46,020 nt of DNA, from contig CAJUKK010000008.1 of NCBI GenBank assembly GCA_910586985.1, positions 63,249 to 109,268 on the forward strand. The letters are read 5' to 3'. The notes beneath the pieces were generated by a model. The model was not told the origin of the DNA and did no database searches. It saw only the letters and a program-made list of their open reading frames with translations. A program made the translations under genes and the position numbers. The DNA comes from an uncultured Christensenellaceae bacterium (GTDB lineage Bacteria; Bacillota; Clostridia; Christensenellales; Borkfalkiaceae). Below, in pieces: positions 15,621 through 25,243 of this stretch; positions within the stretch are counted from its first letter, which is position 1, and every line of letters begins with the position of its first letter.

Positions 15621-17432
15621 ATGACGAGTATAATACGCGATAAACTCAAATTGCTGCCGGACAGTTCGGGGGTATATATTATGCTCGACAAACAGGGGGC
15701 GGTGATTTACGTCGGGAAAGCGCGCGTTTTGAAAAACCGCGTCCGTCAGTATTTTCATTCGTCGCCCAAGCCGAGTAAGGTTCAGGCGATGGTGGATTGC
15801 ATTGCGGATTTTTCCTATATCGTCACGCCGTCGGAAGTGGACGCGCTTGCCCTCGAAAACAATCTTATTAAAAAACATAAGCCGAAATACAATATTCTTT
15901 TAAAGGACGATAAGACGTATCCCTACATCAAGGCGCATATGAAGGAACCTTTCCCGAGGCTTTCTGTTACCCGCAGGATTAAAAAGGACGGGAAATATTT
16001 CGGGCCGTTTATGGGCGGTATCCGCTGTAAAGATATTCTTGCGATCGCCTCCTCCGTATACGGGGTGCGAACGTGCGGCGTATCGGTTGGAAAGATCGCG
16101 AAAAAACCTTGTCTCGAATATCATTTAAAACGTTGTCCGGCGCCGTGCGCGCATTACTGCACGGAGGAAGAATACGCGAAAATTATCGAAAATACGCTCT
16201 CCTTCCTATCGGGAAATTACGAAGAGGCGGAACGCGTGCTTGAAGAGAAGATGAGGGCGTTCGCGGATGCGGAAGAGTTTGAACTCGCCATGGAATACCG
16301 CGAAAAGATCGATATGCTCTCTAAACTCAAATTAAAGCGGATAACGGCAATGCCGCGCGACGTGGATGCCGATATCTGGGCGTATGCCGCAAACGGTCTG
16401 TACGCATGCGCAAGCGTGCTTGTAACGCGGAAAGGCATGATGCAGGGCGGGCGGAATTTTCCCATGCAGGACGGCGCGGCGGATAAGCAGGAAGGTTTTT
16501 TAAGTTTTCTCATCCAATATTATACGACGCATGGATTCCCGCAGGAACTTATTCTGTCGGAACAGATCGACGACGAGCTTTTAAAAGCATATGCGTTTGA
16601 AAAAACGGGGAAACGATTGGAAATTACCCGTCCTAAGCTTGGCGTAAAAAAAGAGCTTGCCGAAATGGCGGCGAAAAACGCGGGCGAATATCTCGAAAAA
16701 TCAGTTTCGGCCATTGCGCACAAAAGCGATATGACGAAGGGCGCGTGCGAGCGCCTTCAAAAATTGCTTGCGCTCGAGCGTTACCCGCGGCGAATGGAAT
16801 GTTACGATATCTCGAATATTTCGGGTGTGGATAAAGTCGGAAGCATGGTCGTGTTTACGGACGGCGAGGCGGATAAATACGAATATCGCCGTTTTAAGAT
16901 CAGAACGGTGGAGGGAGCGGATGACTTTGCCTCCTTAAAAGAGGTTTTGCTCAGGCGGCTTTCCAAACTCGGAACGGAGGAGGAAGCGCGCTTTCCCAAA
17001 CCCGATCTGATCGTAATAGACGGCGGCAAAGGTCAGCTTTCCGCAGTAAAGGAGATTTTCGATTCGCTCGGGATAAAGGATATCGGTCTTATTTCGCTTG
17101 CCAAGAAAGAGGAGGAAGTGTTTACGACCGCCCGCGAAGAGAGTATCAGGATCGACAGGCGGGACTATTCGCTTAAAATGCTCCAACGTATCCGCGACGA
17201 AGCGCACCGTTTTGCAATTACTTATTTCAGGAGTTTGCACAGCAAGCGCAACCTCTCGTCCGTGCTTGACGATATCGAGGGGGTTGGAAAAAATAAACGC
17301 ATCGCACTCATGGAAAAGTTCGGTACGATCGATAAACTTATGCGCGCGGAAGAGCATGAGCTTGCCGCCGTGCAGGGAATCGGGAAAGAACTCGCGGCGC
17401 GCATAAAAAAATACTTTGAGGAAGATTTGTAA
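15621..17432 (+). CDS. uvrC: Excinuclease ABC subunit C
   Basis: A 603-residue nucleotide-excision repair nuclease that makes the dual incisions around UvrAB-marked lesions. Order: GIY-YIG nuclease (GVYIM at 17-21, YVGKA at 30-34), a Cys cluster (CLEYHLKRCPAPC), the UvrB-binding UVR helix pair in the 190-230 region, the RNase H-like C-terminal nuclease (MECYDISNISG and DLIVIDGGKGQL), and two helix-hairpin-helix motifs at the end. The start at 15621 aligns residue for residue with Bacillus UvrC, but its GGAAAGGG site is close; an in-frame ATG at 15609 is the alternative. The stop overlaps the next start. Confidence 0.96.
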   Translation: MTSIIRDKLKLLPDSSGVYIMLDKQGAVIYVGKARVLKNRVRQYFHSSPKPSKVQAMVDCIADFSYIVTPSEVDALALENNLIKKHKPKYNILLKDDKTYPYIKAHMKEPFPRLSVTRRIKKDGKYFGPFMGGIRCKDILAIASSVYGVRTCGVSVGKIAKKPCLEYHLKRCPAPCAHYCTEEEYAKIIENTLSFLSGNYEEAERVLEEKMRAFADAEEFELAMEYREKIDMLSKLKLKRITAMPRDVDADIWAYAANGLYACASVLVTRKGMMQGGRNFPMQDGAADKQEGFLSFLIQYYTTHGFPQELILSEQIDDELLKAYAFEKTGKRLEITRPKLGVKKELAEMAAKNAGEYLEKSVSAIAHKSDMTKGACERLQKLLALERYPRRMECYDISNISGVDKVGSMVVFTDGEADKYEYRRFKIRTVEGADDFASLKEVLLRRLSKLGTEEEARFPKPDLIVIDGGKGQLSAVKEIFDSLGIKDIGLISLAKKEEEVFTTAREESIRIDRRDYSLKMLQRIRDEAHRFAITYFRSLHSKRNLSSVLDDIEGVGKNKRIALMEKFGTIDKLMRAEEHELAAVQGIGKELAARIKKYFEEDL

Positions 17433-18244
17433 TGAAATATAAGCTATTTATGTCCGACTTCGACGGAACGTTAAAGTGCCCGACGGCAGACGCGGTATCC
17501 GAAAAAAATTTACAGGCAATCGCGCGTTACCGTGCGGCGGGCGGCACGTTCGTCGTGTGTACGGGGAGAATGCTCTCTTCGATTTTGCCCGTTTTGCGCG
17601 GGCTTGGCGTCTCCGAAGGGCTTGTTTCCGCCTATCAGGGTGCGACCATTGCCGATATTGCAACGGGAAAGCTCCTCAAAGACGGCGCGTTTGAATTTGA
17701 CGACGCGTTAAAGACGGTACGGCTTCTCGAGTCTCTCAATCAACACGTGCACGTCTATACGGTAGACGCGCTCTATTGCAACCGCGACGACGAGTGGCTG
17801 AAAGGTTACGAAAAAGTGTGCGGGGTCAAAGGGACGATTCGCGAAAATCTCACTTGTTTTATCGAAGAGACGAAACTGCGCGTCGTAAAAGTTCTTGCGA
17901 TCATCGATCCTGCCGACGGCGAAACTTTGCGGCAAAAACTGACGGGGTTGCTCGGCGAAAAACATTACGTTACTTTTTCTTCGCCTTTTATGCTCGAAGT
18001 AACGCCCGCATGTAATACCAAGGGAACTGCGGTCAAGTTTTTGTCGGACTACTACGGAGTCGACTTATCGGAGATTGCCGCTATCGGCGACCAGCTCAAC
18101 GATCTGCCCATGCTGGAGGTAGCGGGCGGAAAGTATACCGTAGCGGACGGCGACGACCGGTTAAAGGGATTCGCGCGGGTGATGCCGCGTTGCGACGAGG
18201 ATGCGGTTGCCGCCGCGATTGAAGAAATTTTGGCGGATAAATAA
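17432..18244 (+). CDS. Cof-type HAD family hydrolase
   Basis: A 270-residue sugar-phosphate-type phosphatase of the HAD superfamily, Cof/YidA subgroup. The nucleophile loop is SDFDGTL (Asp9, Asp11 of MKYKLFMSDFDGTL), motif II is VVCTGRM, and motif III/IV are Lys in NTKG followed by AAIGDQLNDLPML. The C2-type cap between about 85 and 190 sets substrate choice, which cannot be read from sequence; flavin, pyridoxal or sugar phosphates are known for relatives. ATG overlaps the TAA of uvrC by one base. Confidence 0.92.
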   Translation: MKYKLFMSDFDGTLKCPTADAVSEKNLQAIARYRAAGGTFVVCTGRMLSSILPVLRGLGVSEGLVSAYQGATIADIATGKLLKDGAFEFDDALKTVRLLESLNQHVHVYTVDALYCNRDDEWLKGYEKVCGVKGTIRENLTCFIEETKLRVVKVLAIIDPADGETLRQKLTGLLGEKHYVTFSSPFMLEVTPACNTKGTAVKFLSDYYGVDLSEIAAIGDQLNDLPMLEVAGGKYTVADGDDRLKGFARVMPRCDEDAVAAAIEEILADK

Positions 18245-18329
18245 AAGCAATACATATGAAAGATCAAAAGCAATTTACGCTCGCGGGATATCATGTCTTA
18301 ACCGACAGCCGTGAAAGGGGAGGAAGTTT

Positions 18330-19256
18330 ATGAACGACAATATATTGCCCAAAGAAACAGTCATGCTCGACAAGTTTGCATCCGATCTGAATCTGGAAAT
18401 GCTATACGCGGGACGCGGGATTATAACGCTTACGAGTATCAGCGTGGACAGGCCGGGGTTGCGTCTTGCCGGATTTTTTAATTATTTCGATAACGAGCGG
18501 ATTATGGTGATCGGACTCACCGAACACGAATATATGCGTTCGTTCTCTTCCGAACAATGCAAAGAGAAAATTACGCGACTCTTTGAATGCGGCGAAATTC
18601 CGTGCGTGATTTTTTCACGCGATTTGCCCGTTCTGCCCGAATTTATGGAGGGCGCGCGCAATTCCGGAACGCCTGTATTCCGTTCGGGAAAGATGACGAC
18701 TTCCGTCATGGCCGATCTTTTCGTCTATCTCAACCGTCTGCTTGCGCCTGCGGTGACCGTGCACGGCGTTCTGATGGACGTGTTCGGCGTGGGGATCATG
18801 TTAACGGGTAATTCCGGCGTCGGAAAGAGCGAGGTCGCAATGGAGCTGATCAAACGCGGACACCGCCTTGTAGCGGACGATTCCGTGCTCGTCAAGCGTA
18901 TAGAGAACGAATTGGTAGGCACCGCGCCCGAACGTATCCGTTACTTTATGGAACTGCGCGGAATCGGCATTATCAACGTTAAAAATATGTACGGCGCGGG
19001 ATCGGTGCTCGGGGAAAAGACGGTGGAACTCATAATGGAACTCGAACCCTGGCGCAGGGATAAGGAGTACGACCGTATCGGCGGCGAACAGAACGAGGAG
19101 GACATACTCGGCGTTAAAGTTCCCAAGCTTGTCGTTCCGGTGTCTCCCGGACGCAATCTCGCCGTTTTAACGGAGGTTGCCGCAAGAAATTACCGTTTGA
19201 AGAGCATGGGTTACGATGCGGCGCAGGAACTCATTCAACGTACGATAGGAAGATAA
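18330..19256 (+). CDS. hprK: HPr kinase/phosphorylase
   Basis: A 308-residue bifunctional enzyme that phosphorylates Ser46 of HPr with ATP or PPi and removes the phosphate again, so controlling CcpA-type carbon catabolite repression. The P-loop GNSGVGKS is at residues 160-167, preceded by the catalytic His region VHGVLMDVFGVGIML and followed by LVADDSV and the family signature MELRGIGIINVKNMYG. Length matches the family. The start has GGGGAGGA at 4-5 bases spacing. A 25-codon reading frame ends on top of this start but is not supported. The uvrC-hprK proximity is also seen in other Clostridia. Confidence 0.95.
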   Translation: MNDNILPKETVMLDKFASDLNLEMLYAGRGIITLTSISVDRPGLRLAGFFNYFDNERIMVIGLTEHEYMRSFSSEQCKEKITRLFECGEIPCVIFSRDLPVLPEFMEGARNSGTPVFRSGKMTTSVMADLFVYLNRLLAPAVTVHGVLMDVFGVGIMLTGNSGVGKSEVAMELIKRGHRLVADDSVLVKRIENELVGTAPERIRYFMELRGIGIINVKNMYGAGSVLGEKTVELIMELEPWRRDKEYDRIGGEQNEEDILGVKVPKLVVPVSPGRNLAVLTEVAARNYRLKSMGYDAAQELIQRTIGR

Positions 19257-19257
19257 T

Positions 19258-21414
19258 ATGACGGAATTGCTCGCTCCGGCAGGGGGAGAACAATCGGCGT
19301 ATATCGCGCTCGAAGGAGGCGCCGACGCCGTATATCTCGGACTGAACGATTTTTCCGCGCGGGCAGGCGCGGAAAATTTTGATGTGCAGTCGCTTGAACG
19401 GACGGCGCGGTTTGCGCACGTGTTGGGGGCGAAAGTATACGTAGCCTTGAATACGCTCGTCAAGGACGCTGAGCTTCCGCAGCTTTTTGCGCTTGCGAAA
19501 GCGGCGTGGCAAGCGGGTGCGGATGCGATTTTATTACAGGACGTTTTTCTCGGTCAAGCTTTGAAAAACGCTTGCCCCGAGATTGTTTTACACCTTTCGA
19601 CGCAGGCAGGCTGTTGCAACGTCTACGGCGCGGAACTTGCAAAGGTATGCGGATTTTCCCGCGCGGTGCTTGCGCGCGAGACGCCGATAGAAGAGGTTGC
19701 AAAAATTTCAGCGGTCATCGAGACGGAAGTGTTCGTGCAGGGCGCGCTCTGCACTTGTTTCTCCGGACAGTGCTATTTTTCTTCTTTTGCGGGAAATATG
19801 AGCGGCAACCGCGGCAGGTGCAAACAGCCGTGCCGTAAAAAATATACCATTTCGCGCAGCGGGTTCGAAGAGCCGTCTTACGCGCTTTCTCTTTCCGATC
19901 TCAGCGTGGGAGACCGTATCAAGGAACTGATTGCCGCCGGAGTGTCCTCGTTGAAGATCGAAGGCAGAATGCGTCGACCGGAGTACGTTGCTGCTGCGGT
20001 AAAATATTATCGGGAATTGCTCGGCGGCGGAAATCCGCAAGCGGCGTTTGACGCTCTCAGGCGCGCTTACAACCGCGGGGACTATACATCGGGTCTCGCA
20101 TTCGGGCAGGATCGGACGTTCCTCTCGCAAAAAGTACAGGGGCATATCGGCGCATATGTGGGGAACATCTCCTATCTCGGCGGAAAGTATTTTTGTAAAT
20201 CGGACGAGGAGTGCAGTCTCGGCGACGGATTTAAAATTTTGCGCGACGGAAAGGAAGTCGGCGGCGCTGTTTTTTCTGCCGCCGCAAAAAACGGATTTTA
20301 TCTGCAATCTAAGTCCGGACTCAAAAACGGCGACGAAGTGCGACTGACGACCTCCGTTCGTACGAACGCCGCGCTTTTGAACGGGCAAAAAAAGAGACGT
20401 GCGGTTATCGTTGAACTCGAGTTTATAGCGGGTCGCCCGCCCGTTGCGCGTTGCGGGGAATTTACGTTGACGGGCGATTGCCCGCTTTCGCCCGCCGAAC
20501 GGGCGCCGCTCACACAGGGAGAGCTTGTAAACTGTTTTAAAAAAGTCGATTCTCTTCCGTATGATCCCGAGGTAAGCGTTATCACCGACGGCGTGTTTAT
20601 GCAAAAGTCTGCGCTCAACGGCTTTCGTCGGGAGTTTTACCGCCGTCTGACGGAAAAATTTTGTCCCGTACGCAGAGAGGTTTATTTTCAATTTCCGCGG
20701 TTGGAGATCGTTTCGAAAAAACAGATGAAACGGGCGCGCATAGTGGGGGACGGCGCGGTTTTTTTCGACTGTAAAGAGGACATTCTCATCTATAAGCCTG
20801 ATGATTATACCCGCTTGGACGAAAGGTTTTTTACAGTACGGAAAGAGAAATATTTGTATCTGCCGCCCTATTTTACTTCGGAGGACGAGAGGACGGTTGC
20901 GGAATATGCGAATCGTTTCGACGGCGTGTACTGCGACGGCTACTACGGTTTTTTGTTTGCCAAAAAGTACGGCGTAAAACTCTTTGCGGGAACAGGTTGT
21001 AATCTATCGAACGCCGTTTCCGTTTGCGCCGCCGTCAGGGCGGGGGCAGAATATTTCGCGGTGTCGAAAGAACTCTCCCGCGCCGAACAGGATCGTCTTG
21101 CGGCGCGCGGCGCGTTTGCGCTTACGGCGGGGGAAATCAAAGTAATGGATCTGATTTATTGTCCTTTTTCACGCACCTGTAGCCGTTGCGACAGACAAAA
21201 AACGTATATAATGACCGATCAGGAGGGGCGAAAATTTCCGCTTAAGCGTTACCGTGTTTCAGGTAAGTTCTGTCGTTTTGAAGTGTATAACTGCGTGCAG
21301 CTATATGCAGACTGCGGAATGTGCGGCGAGCTGATTGATGATTCGCTTACGCGCGGCGAGCCGAAAAGCGCGGGCGGCGCGACTTCGGGTCATGCCAAAA
21401 GGAGCGTTGAATGA
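19258..21414 (+). CDS. U32 family peptidase
   Basis: A 718-residue protein of peptidase family U32. N-terminal MTELLAPAGG and ALEGGADAVYLGLNDFSARAGAENF are the typical opening, followed by HLSTQAGCCNVYGAEL, the family stretch VFVQGALCTCFSGQCYFSS, and GRMRRPEYVA. The central and C-terminal parts add a collagenase-associated domain and a Cys-rich end (CPFSRTCSRCDRQ, CGMCGEL), as in the long 700+ residue members. Some U32 members act in RNA or ubiquinone hydroxylation and others are proteases, so the substrate is open. The start is one base after the hprK stop with AGGAAG upstream. The stop overlaps mutS2 by ATGA. Confidence 0.92.
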   Translation: MTELLAPAGGEQSAYIALEGGADAVYLGLNDFSARAGAENFDVQSLERTARFAHVLGAKVYVALNTLVKDAELPQLFALAKAAWQAGADAILLQDVFLGQALKNACPEIVLHLSTQAGCCNVYGAELAKVCGFSRAVLARETPIEEVAKISAVIETEVFVQGALCTCFSGQCYFSSFAGNMSGNRGRCKQPCRKKYTISRSGFEEPSYALSLSDLSVGDRIKELIAAGVSSLKIEGRMRRPEYVAAAVKYYRELLGGGNPQAAFDALRRAYNRGDYTSGLAFGQDRTFLSQKVQGHIGAYVGNISYLGGKYFCKSDEECSLGDGFKILRDGKEVGGAVFSAAAKNGFYLQSKSGLKNGDEVRLTTSVRTNAALLNGQKKRRAVIVELEFIAGRPPVARCGEFTLTGDCPLSPAERAPLTQGELVNCFKKVDSLPYDPEVSVITDGVFMQKSALNGFRREFYRRLTEKFCPVRREVYFQFPRLEIVSKKQMKRARIVGDGAVFFDCKEDILIYKPDDYTRLDERFFTVRKEKYLYLPPYFTSEDERTVAEYANRFDGVYCDGYYGFLFAKKYGVKLFAGTGCNLSNAVSVCAAVRAGAEYFAVSKELSRAEQDRLAARGAFALTAGEIKVMDLIYCPFSRTCSRCDRQKTYIMTDQEGRKFPLKRYRVSGKFCRFEVYNCVQLYADCGMCGELIDDSLTRGEPKSAGGATSGHAKRSVE

Positions 21415-23762
21415 ACGAATTGCATTTAAACCGTTTGGAACTGAATAAAATTTTATCCGCCGCCGCGGATCACGCGCGCCTGTCGGGAGGGAGAGAGCGC
21501 GTACTTGCGCTCGCGCCCGAGCGAGATCTGAAATCCGCGCAGGAAATATTATCGGCAACGGCGGAGGCTTATTTTTTGTTTTGCGAAAAAAACGCTCCGT
21601 GCGTGCTCTGGTTTCCGCCGTTGGGCGATCTTGCAGAGCGTGCGGAGAAAGGATCGGTGCTCGGCTGCGCCGAATTGGTCGGCGTAGGGCAGTTGCTAGA
21701 CGCTGCGGCGGCATTGATCTCCGGCATTGAAAAATATTCGGGAGGCGAGACGCCTCGTTTTTCGGAGTTTTCTTCCTATCTTACGCCAGCTCCGAGATTT
21801 GCGAAGGACGTTTCGGAGAAAATAGAAGGTGAGAAACTTGCCGACTGCGCGTCGGACAGGCTGTATGCGATCCGCCGCGAGATACGTTCTTTGAACGAAC
21901 GCATCCGCGCCCGTCTTTCCGCCTATCTTACGGGCGAAGAGAAAAAATATTTGCAGGATGCGATCATTACCGTTCGCGGCGACCGTTACGTGTTGCCCGT
22001 AAAAGCCGAATATAAGCGGAACGTCAAAGGATTTATTCACGATCGTTCGCGCGTTGGTGCGACGGTATTTATCGAGCCGGAAGAAGTTCTCGAGATGAAC
22101 AACGAATTGCGTTCTCTCGAGCTTGACGAGCGGGAGGAGACGGAGCGAATTTTAGGGGAATTTTCGCGCGAGGTGGGGCGTATGCGCTCCGCGCTCGAAC
22201 GCAACGAGCAGGTGCTCTACGAAGCGGATTCCTATTATGCGCGCGCCCTGTACGCAGACGCGATCCATGCAGCCCGTCCCGTTCTCAACGATCGCGGAAT
22301 CGTGCGGATCGTCAAAGGCAGACATCCGTTGCTCGATGCAAAGACTGCCGTTCCCGTTTCGCTCGAACTCGGAGAAAAGTATGATTTTCTCGTTATCAGC
22401 GGCGCGAATACGGGTGGGAAGACGGTTACGCTGAAAATGTGCGGTTTGTTCTGCCTCATGGCGGCTTGCGGCATGTACGTTCCTGCGGCGGAGGCCCGGC
22501 TGGGAATTTTCGACGGCGTGTATTGCGATATCGGCGACAGACAGTCGATCGAGGAGAATTTGTCTACGTTCTCTTCGCACGTGCTCAACTTAAAGGAAAT
22601 CGTTTCCGCGGCGGACGCGCGTTCGCTTGCGCTCATCGACGAGCCGGGCGGCGGCACCGATCCCGAGGAGGGTCAGGCGATTGCAAAATCGGTGATTATA
22701 TCCCTGCTTGAGAAAAAAGTGCGAGGTATCGTCACGACGCACTATTCTTCGCTGAAAGAGTTTGCCTATGAGACGGAGCGGGTCGAGAATGCAAGTATGG
22801 AATTCGACGGGAATACTTACCGTCCGCTCTACCGCCTGAGCGTCGGTACGGCGGGTTCTTCCAATGCGCTCGCCATATGCGACAGATTAGGACTTCCCAA
22901 AGAGATATTAGAGCGTGCGCGCGACTATCTGAGCGACGGGGCGCGCGCGTTCGAAAACACCGTCCGCGCCGCCGAACAGAGCCGCATATTGACGGATGAA
23001 GCGCGCCGCCAAGCAGAAGAGGTGCGTCGCGAATGGGAAATGCGGCTTGACGCGCTTGAGAAGGACGAGCAGGCGTTTAAAAAAGAAAAGGAAAAATTTT
23101 TGCTTTCTTCCAAAGCGGAAGCACGCAGGATCGTAAACGAACGAACGGCGCGCGCGGAGGAAATTCTCGGCGAAATCGAAGAATTATTTAAAAAAGAATC
23201 TCTCTCCGAATCGGACGTAATCCGTGCGCGTACGTTAAAAAATCGGCTTGCGGATACCGCGCGCGAAAAGGAGGACGGGCAAAAGGTGCGTATGCTGCAC
23301 GTCGATATCTCAAAGTTAAAGACGGGAGACAAAGTGTATGTCGCGGATTTTTCCGCAGAAGGCGAAGTGCAGACGGTACGGAAAGAAAAGGGGACGGCGG
23401 ACGTACGCATTGGAGCGATTCGCGCAACATGCGCTGTTAAAGATTTGTATTTGCCTGACGGGAGACAAGAGAAAACACAGGAAAGGGGAAAAATCGTACG
23501 TAATCTTGCGCCCAAGATCCCCAAATTCGAATGCAATCTCATCGGCATGACGGTGCAGGAAGCGTTGCCCGAGCTGAATAATTTTTTAGACGGCGCGGTG
23601 CTTGCAAATTTCAAAACGGTTCGTATTGTCCATGGGATGGGAACGGGTAAACTTCGTCGCGCAGTGCAGGAATATCTGAAAAAAGATCGGAGAGTCGCGG
23701 AATACCGCCTCGGCGTTTACGGCGAGGGAGAATCGGGCGTAACCGTCGTCACGCTCAAATAA
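21411..23762 (+). CDS. mutS2: MutS2 family ATPase with Smr domain
   Basis: A 783-residue homologue of MutS lacking the mismatch-binding domain. In Bacillota MutS2 proteins have been linked to suppressing homologous recombination and to rescuing collided ribosomes. The MutS core has Walker A GANTGGKT at 331-338 and Walker B DEPGGGTDP at 410-418, where the usual family form is DELGAGTDP. A long coiled-coil clamp (about 500-640) follows, then the C-terminal Smr nuclease domain with HGMGTGKLR. The usual Smr LDLRG motif is NLIGM here, so the Asp-Leu-Arg cleavage motif is altered. The start overlaps the U32 stop, behind AAAAGGAG. Confidence 0.95.
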   Translation: MNELHLNRLELNKILSAAADHARLSGGRERVLALAPERDLKSAQEILSATAEAYFLFCEKNAPCVLWFPPLGDLAERAEKGSVLGCAELVGVGQLLDAAAALISGIEKYSGGETPRFSEFSSYLTPAPRFAKDVSEKIEGEKLADCASDRLYAIRREIRSLNERIRARLSAYLTGEEKKYLQDAIITVRGDRYVLPVKAEYKRNVKGFIHDRSRVGATVFIEPEEVLEMNNELRSLELDEREETERILGEFSREVGRMRSALERNEQVLYEADSYYARALYADAIHAARPVLNDRGIVRIVKGRHPLLDAKTAVPVSLELGEKYDFLVISGANTGGKTVTLKMCGLFCLMAACGMYVPAAEARLGIFDGVYCDIGDRQSIEENLSTFSSHVLNLKEIVSAADARSLALIDEPGGGTDPEEGQAIAKSVIISLLEKKVRGIVTTHYSSLKEFAYETERVENASMEFDGNTYRPLYRLSVGTAGSSNALAICDRLGLPKEILERARDYLSDGARAFENTVRAAEQSRILTDEARRQAEEVRREWEMRLDALEKDEQAFKKEKEKFLLSSKAEARRIVNERTARAEEILGEIEELFKKESLSESDVIRARTLKNRLADTAREKEDGQKVRMLHVDISKLKTGDKVYVADFSAEGEVQTVRKEKGTADVRIGAIRATCAVKDLYLPDGRQEKTQERGKIVRNLAPKIPKFECNLIGMTVQEALPELNNFLDGAVLANFKTVRIVHGMGTGKLRRAVQEYLKKDRRVAEYRLGVYGEGESGVTVVTLK

Positions 23763-23828
23763 CTTCGGGAATAATTTTATGCGTTCGCCAATAAAATGTG
23801 TTACTAGCGTTTTATGAGGTGATGCAAT

Positions 23829-24533
23829 TTGAAAAAACTATCTTCCCGCGCCGTTATGGCGCTGACAAACGTATTTTTATTGCTCGTCGTCGCGATCATC
23901 GGCGCAGTGTGTTTTTTGCCGACGGTCGCGCCTGCCGCGGGAATTGAAAAACGCGTGCACTATCGCGGCAAAAGCGAGGACGGCGTATCTTTGATGTTTA
24001 ACGTATATTGGGGAACGGACGAGGTGAAAAAAATCCTCGATATCCTTGACGAACATCAGTCCAAAGCTACTTTTTTTATCGGCGGAAGCTGGGCGGACGA
24101 CAACGTGCCGCTCGTTAAGGAAATAGCCGATCGCGGGCATGAGATCGGCTCGCACGGATATTTCCATAAAGATCAGGATAAGCTGTCTTTCGAGGGAAAT
24201 TATAAAGAAATTCAAACGAGCGCAGACTTTTTGGCGCGTGCAAGCGGAAAGGAAATCAAACTGTTTGCGCCGCCCTCGGGCGCTTATTCGGAGCAAACGG
24301 TGGACGCCGCGGAATCGCTCTCTATGCAGACGGTGCTCTGGAGTAAAGATACTATTGATTGGCGGGATAAGGACGCCGACGTCTGTTATCGCCGCGCAAC
24401 GGAAAACGTTGAAGGCGGAGATCTGATTCTCATGCATCCAATGGCGCATACGGTCGAGGCGTTGCCGCGCGTCCTCAAAAGTTATGCCGAAAAAGGATTG
24501 CGGACGATTACGGTCGGTGAGAATATCGCATAA
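23829..24533 (+). CDS. Polysaccharide deacetylase-like protein (YlxY/PdaB type), altered active site
   Basis: A 234-residue exported or membrane-anchored NodB-fold protein. One N-terminal hydrophobic segment (about 8-32) is followed by the NodB core. The PdaB/YlxY-type first motif, normally TFDxxWG, reads MFNVYWG: the catalytic Asp is Asn58. The metal-binding SHGYFH pair (His109, His113) is kept, so metal binding may survive while deacetylation is doubtful. In Bacillus, ylxY lies beside an M16 peptidase gene, as here. Start is TTG at 23829, chosen because GAGGTGAT lies 5 bases upstream; the nearby ATG at 23822 is out of frame. Confidence 0.85.
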   Translation: MKKLSSRAVMALTNVFLLLVVAIIGAVCFLPTVAPAAGIEKRVHYRGKSEDGVSLMFNVYWGTDEVKKILDILDEHQSKATFFIGGSWADDNVPLVKEIADRGHEIGSHGYFHKDQDKLSFEGNYKEIQTSADFLARASGKEIKLFAPPSGAYSEQTVDAAESLSMQTVLWSKDTIDWRDKDADVCYRRATENVEGGDLILMHPMAHTVEALPRVLKSYAEKGLRTITVGENIA

Positions 24534-24565
24534 GAGAACGCAATTTTAAGATACGGAGGAAACAC

Positions 24566-25057
24566 ATGAAGGAACATGGTCGCGCCGTAGGGTTCGAAGC
24601 GGAATACGACAAGGAGAGCCGTATACTCATTTTAGGTAGTTTTCCGTCCGTCAAGAGCCGTCGGGTCGAATTTTATTACGGCAACGGACAGAATCGTTTC
24701 TGGCGTACCGTCTGCGGATTTTTCGGTGAAGAAATTCCCGAGGATACGGCGGGGAAAAAGGAATTTTTGCACCGCAGGCATATTGCGCTGTGGGACGTCG
24801 TTATGGCGTGCGATATCGTCGGCTCGTCCGACGCGTCTATTCTCAACGAAGAAATTGCGGATATTCCTGCACTGCTGAATCAAACGGGTATCCGAAAAGT
24901 TCTGTGCAACGGTAGTAAAGCTTACGAATTGTTGTGTTTGCATTTTCCCGAAATCGGCGTTCGGGCAATCAAACTGCCGTCCACTTCGCCGGCAAACCCG
25001 CGATTTTCTTCCGCGGTGTGGGCGGAGACGTTGGCGGCATGTCTGAATCAAGAATAA
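24566..25057 (+). CDS. DNA-deoxyinosine (hypoxanthine-DNA) glycosylase
   Basis: A 163-residue member of the uracil-DNA glycosylase superfamily, family 6 (HDG), which removes hypoxanthine formed by adenine deamination. Key stretches are ILILGSFPSVKSRRVEFYYG followed by NGQNRFW, the active-site loop, and SSDASI in the middle. The C-terminal LPSTSPANPRFSS gives the second conserved motif (PSTSPAN). Length and order fit the family. The start follows GGAGGA at 5-6 bases. It lies between the YlxY-like gene and the M16 peptidase gene, an apparent insertion into that conserved pair. Confidence 0.88.
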   Translation: MKEHGRAVGFEAEYDKESRILILGSFPSVKSRRVEFYYGNGQNRFWRTVCGFFGEEIPEDTAGKKEFLHRRHIALWDVVMACDIVGSSDASILNEEIADIPALLNQTGIRKVLCNGSKAYELLCLHFPEIGVRAIKLPSTSPANPRFSSAVWAETLAACLNQE

Positions 25058-25149
25058 CTAATAAGAAAAGAAGTAAAATAATAGATAGACGAGACGGTTG
25101 AAATTCGGAACGAATTGATTTCTTTGGATAAAACGTATACGGCAAATGC

Positions 25150-25179
25150 TTGCGCAGCTAAAAATTTTTTATATATAAT
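25150..25179 (+). promoter_or_regulatory. Probable promoter of the M16 peptidase gene
   Basis: TATAAT (25174-25179) with a weak -35 TTGCGC 18 bases upstream, within a 186-base gene-free stretch (25058-25243) that is otherwise featureless. The leader would be about 58 bases with AAAAGGAG before the ATG. Confidence 0.4.
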
Positions 25180-25243
25180 ATTATGGTCGAACAATATTTT
25201 TGGTTGAAAAATAGTTTGTTCGAGATACAAAAAGGAGAAAAAC

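Noticed and set aside
18256..18333. A 25-codon reading frame (MKDQKQFTLAGY...) whose TGA overlaps the hprK ATG
   Set aside because: It has no ribosome binding site and no recognisable family. The overlap comes from the GGGGAGGA and ATG of hprK. It could be a coupling peptide, but nothing supports it.
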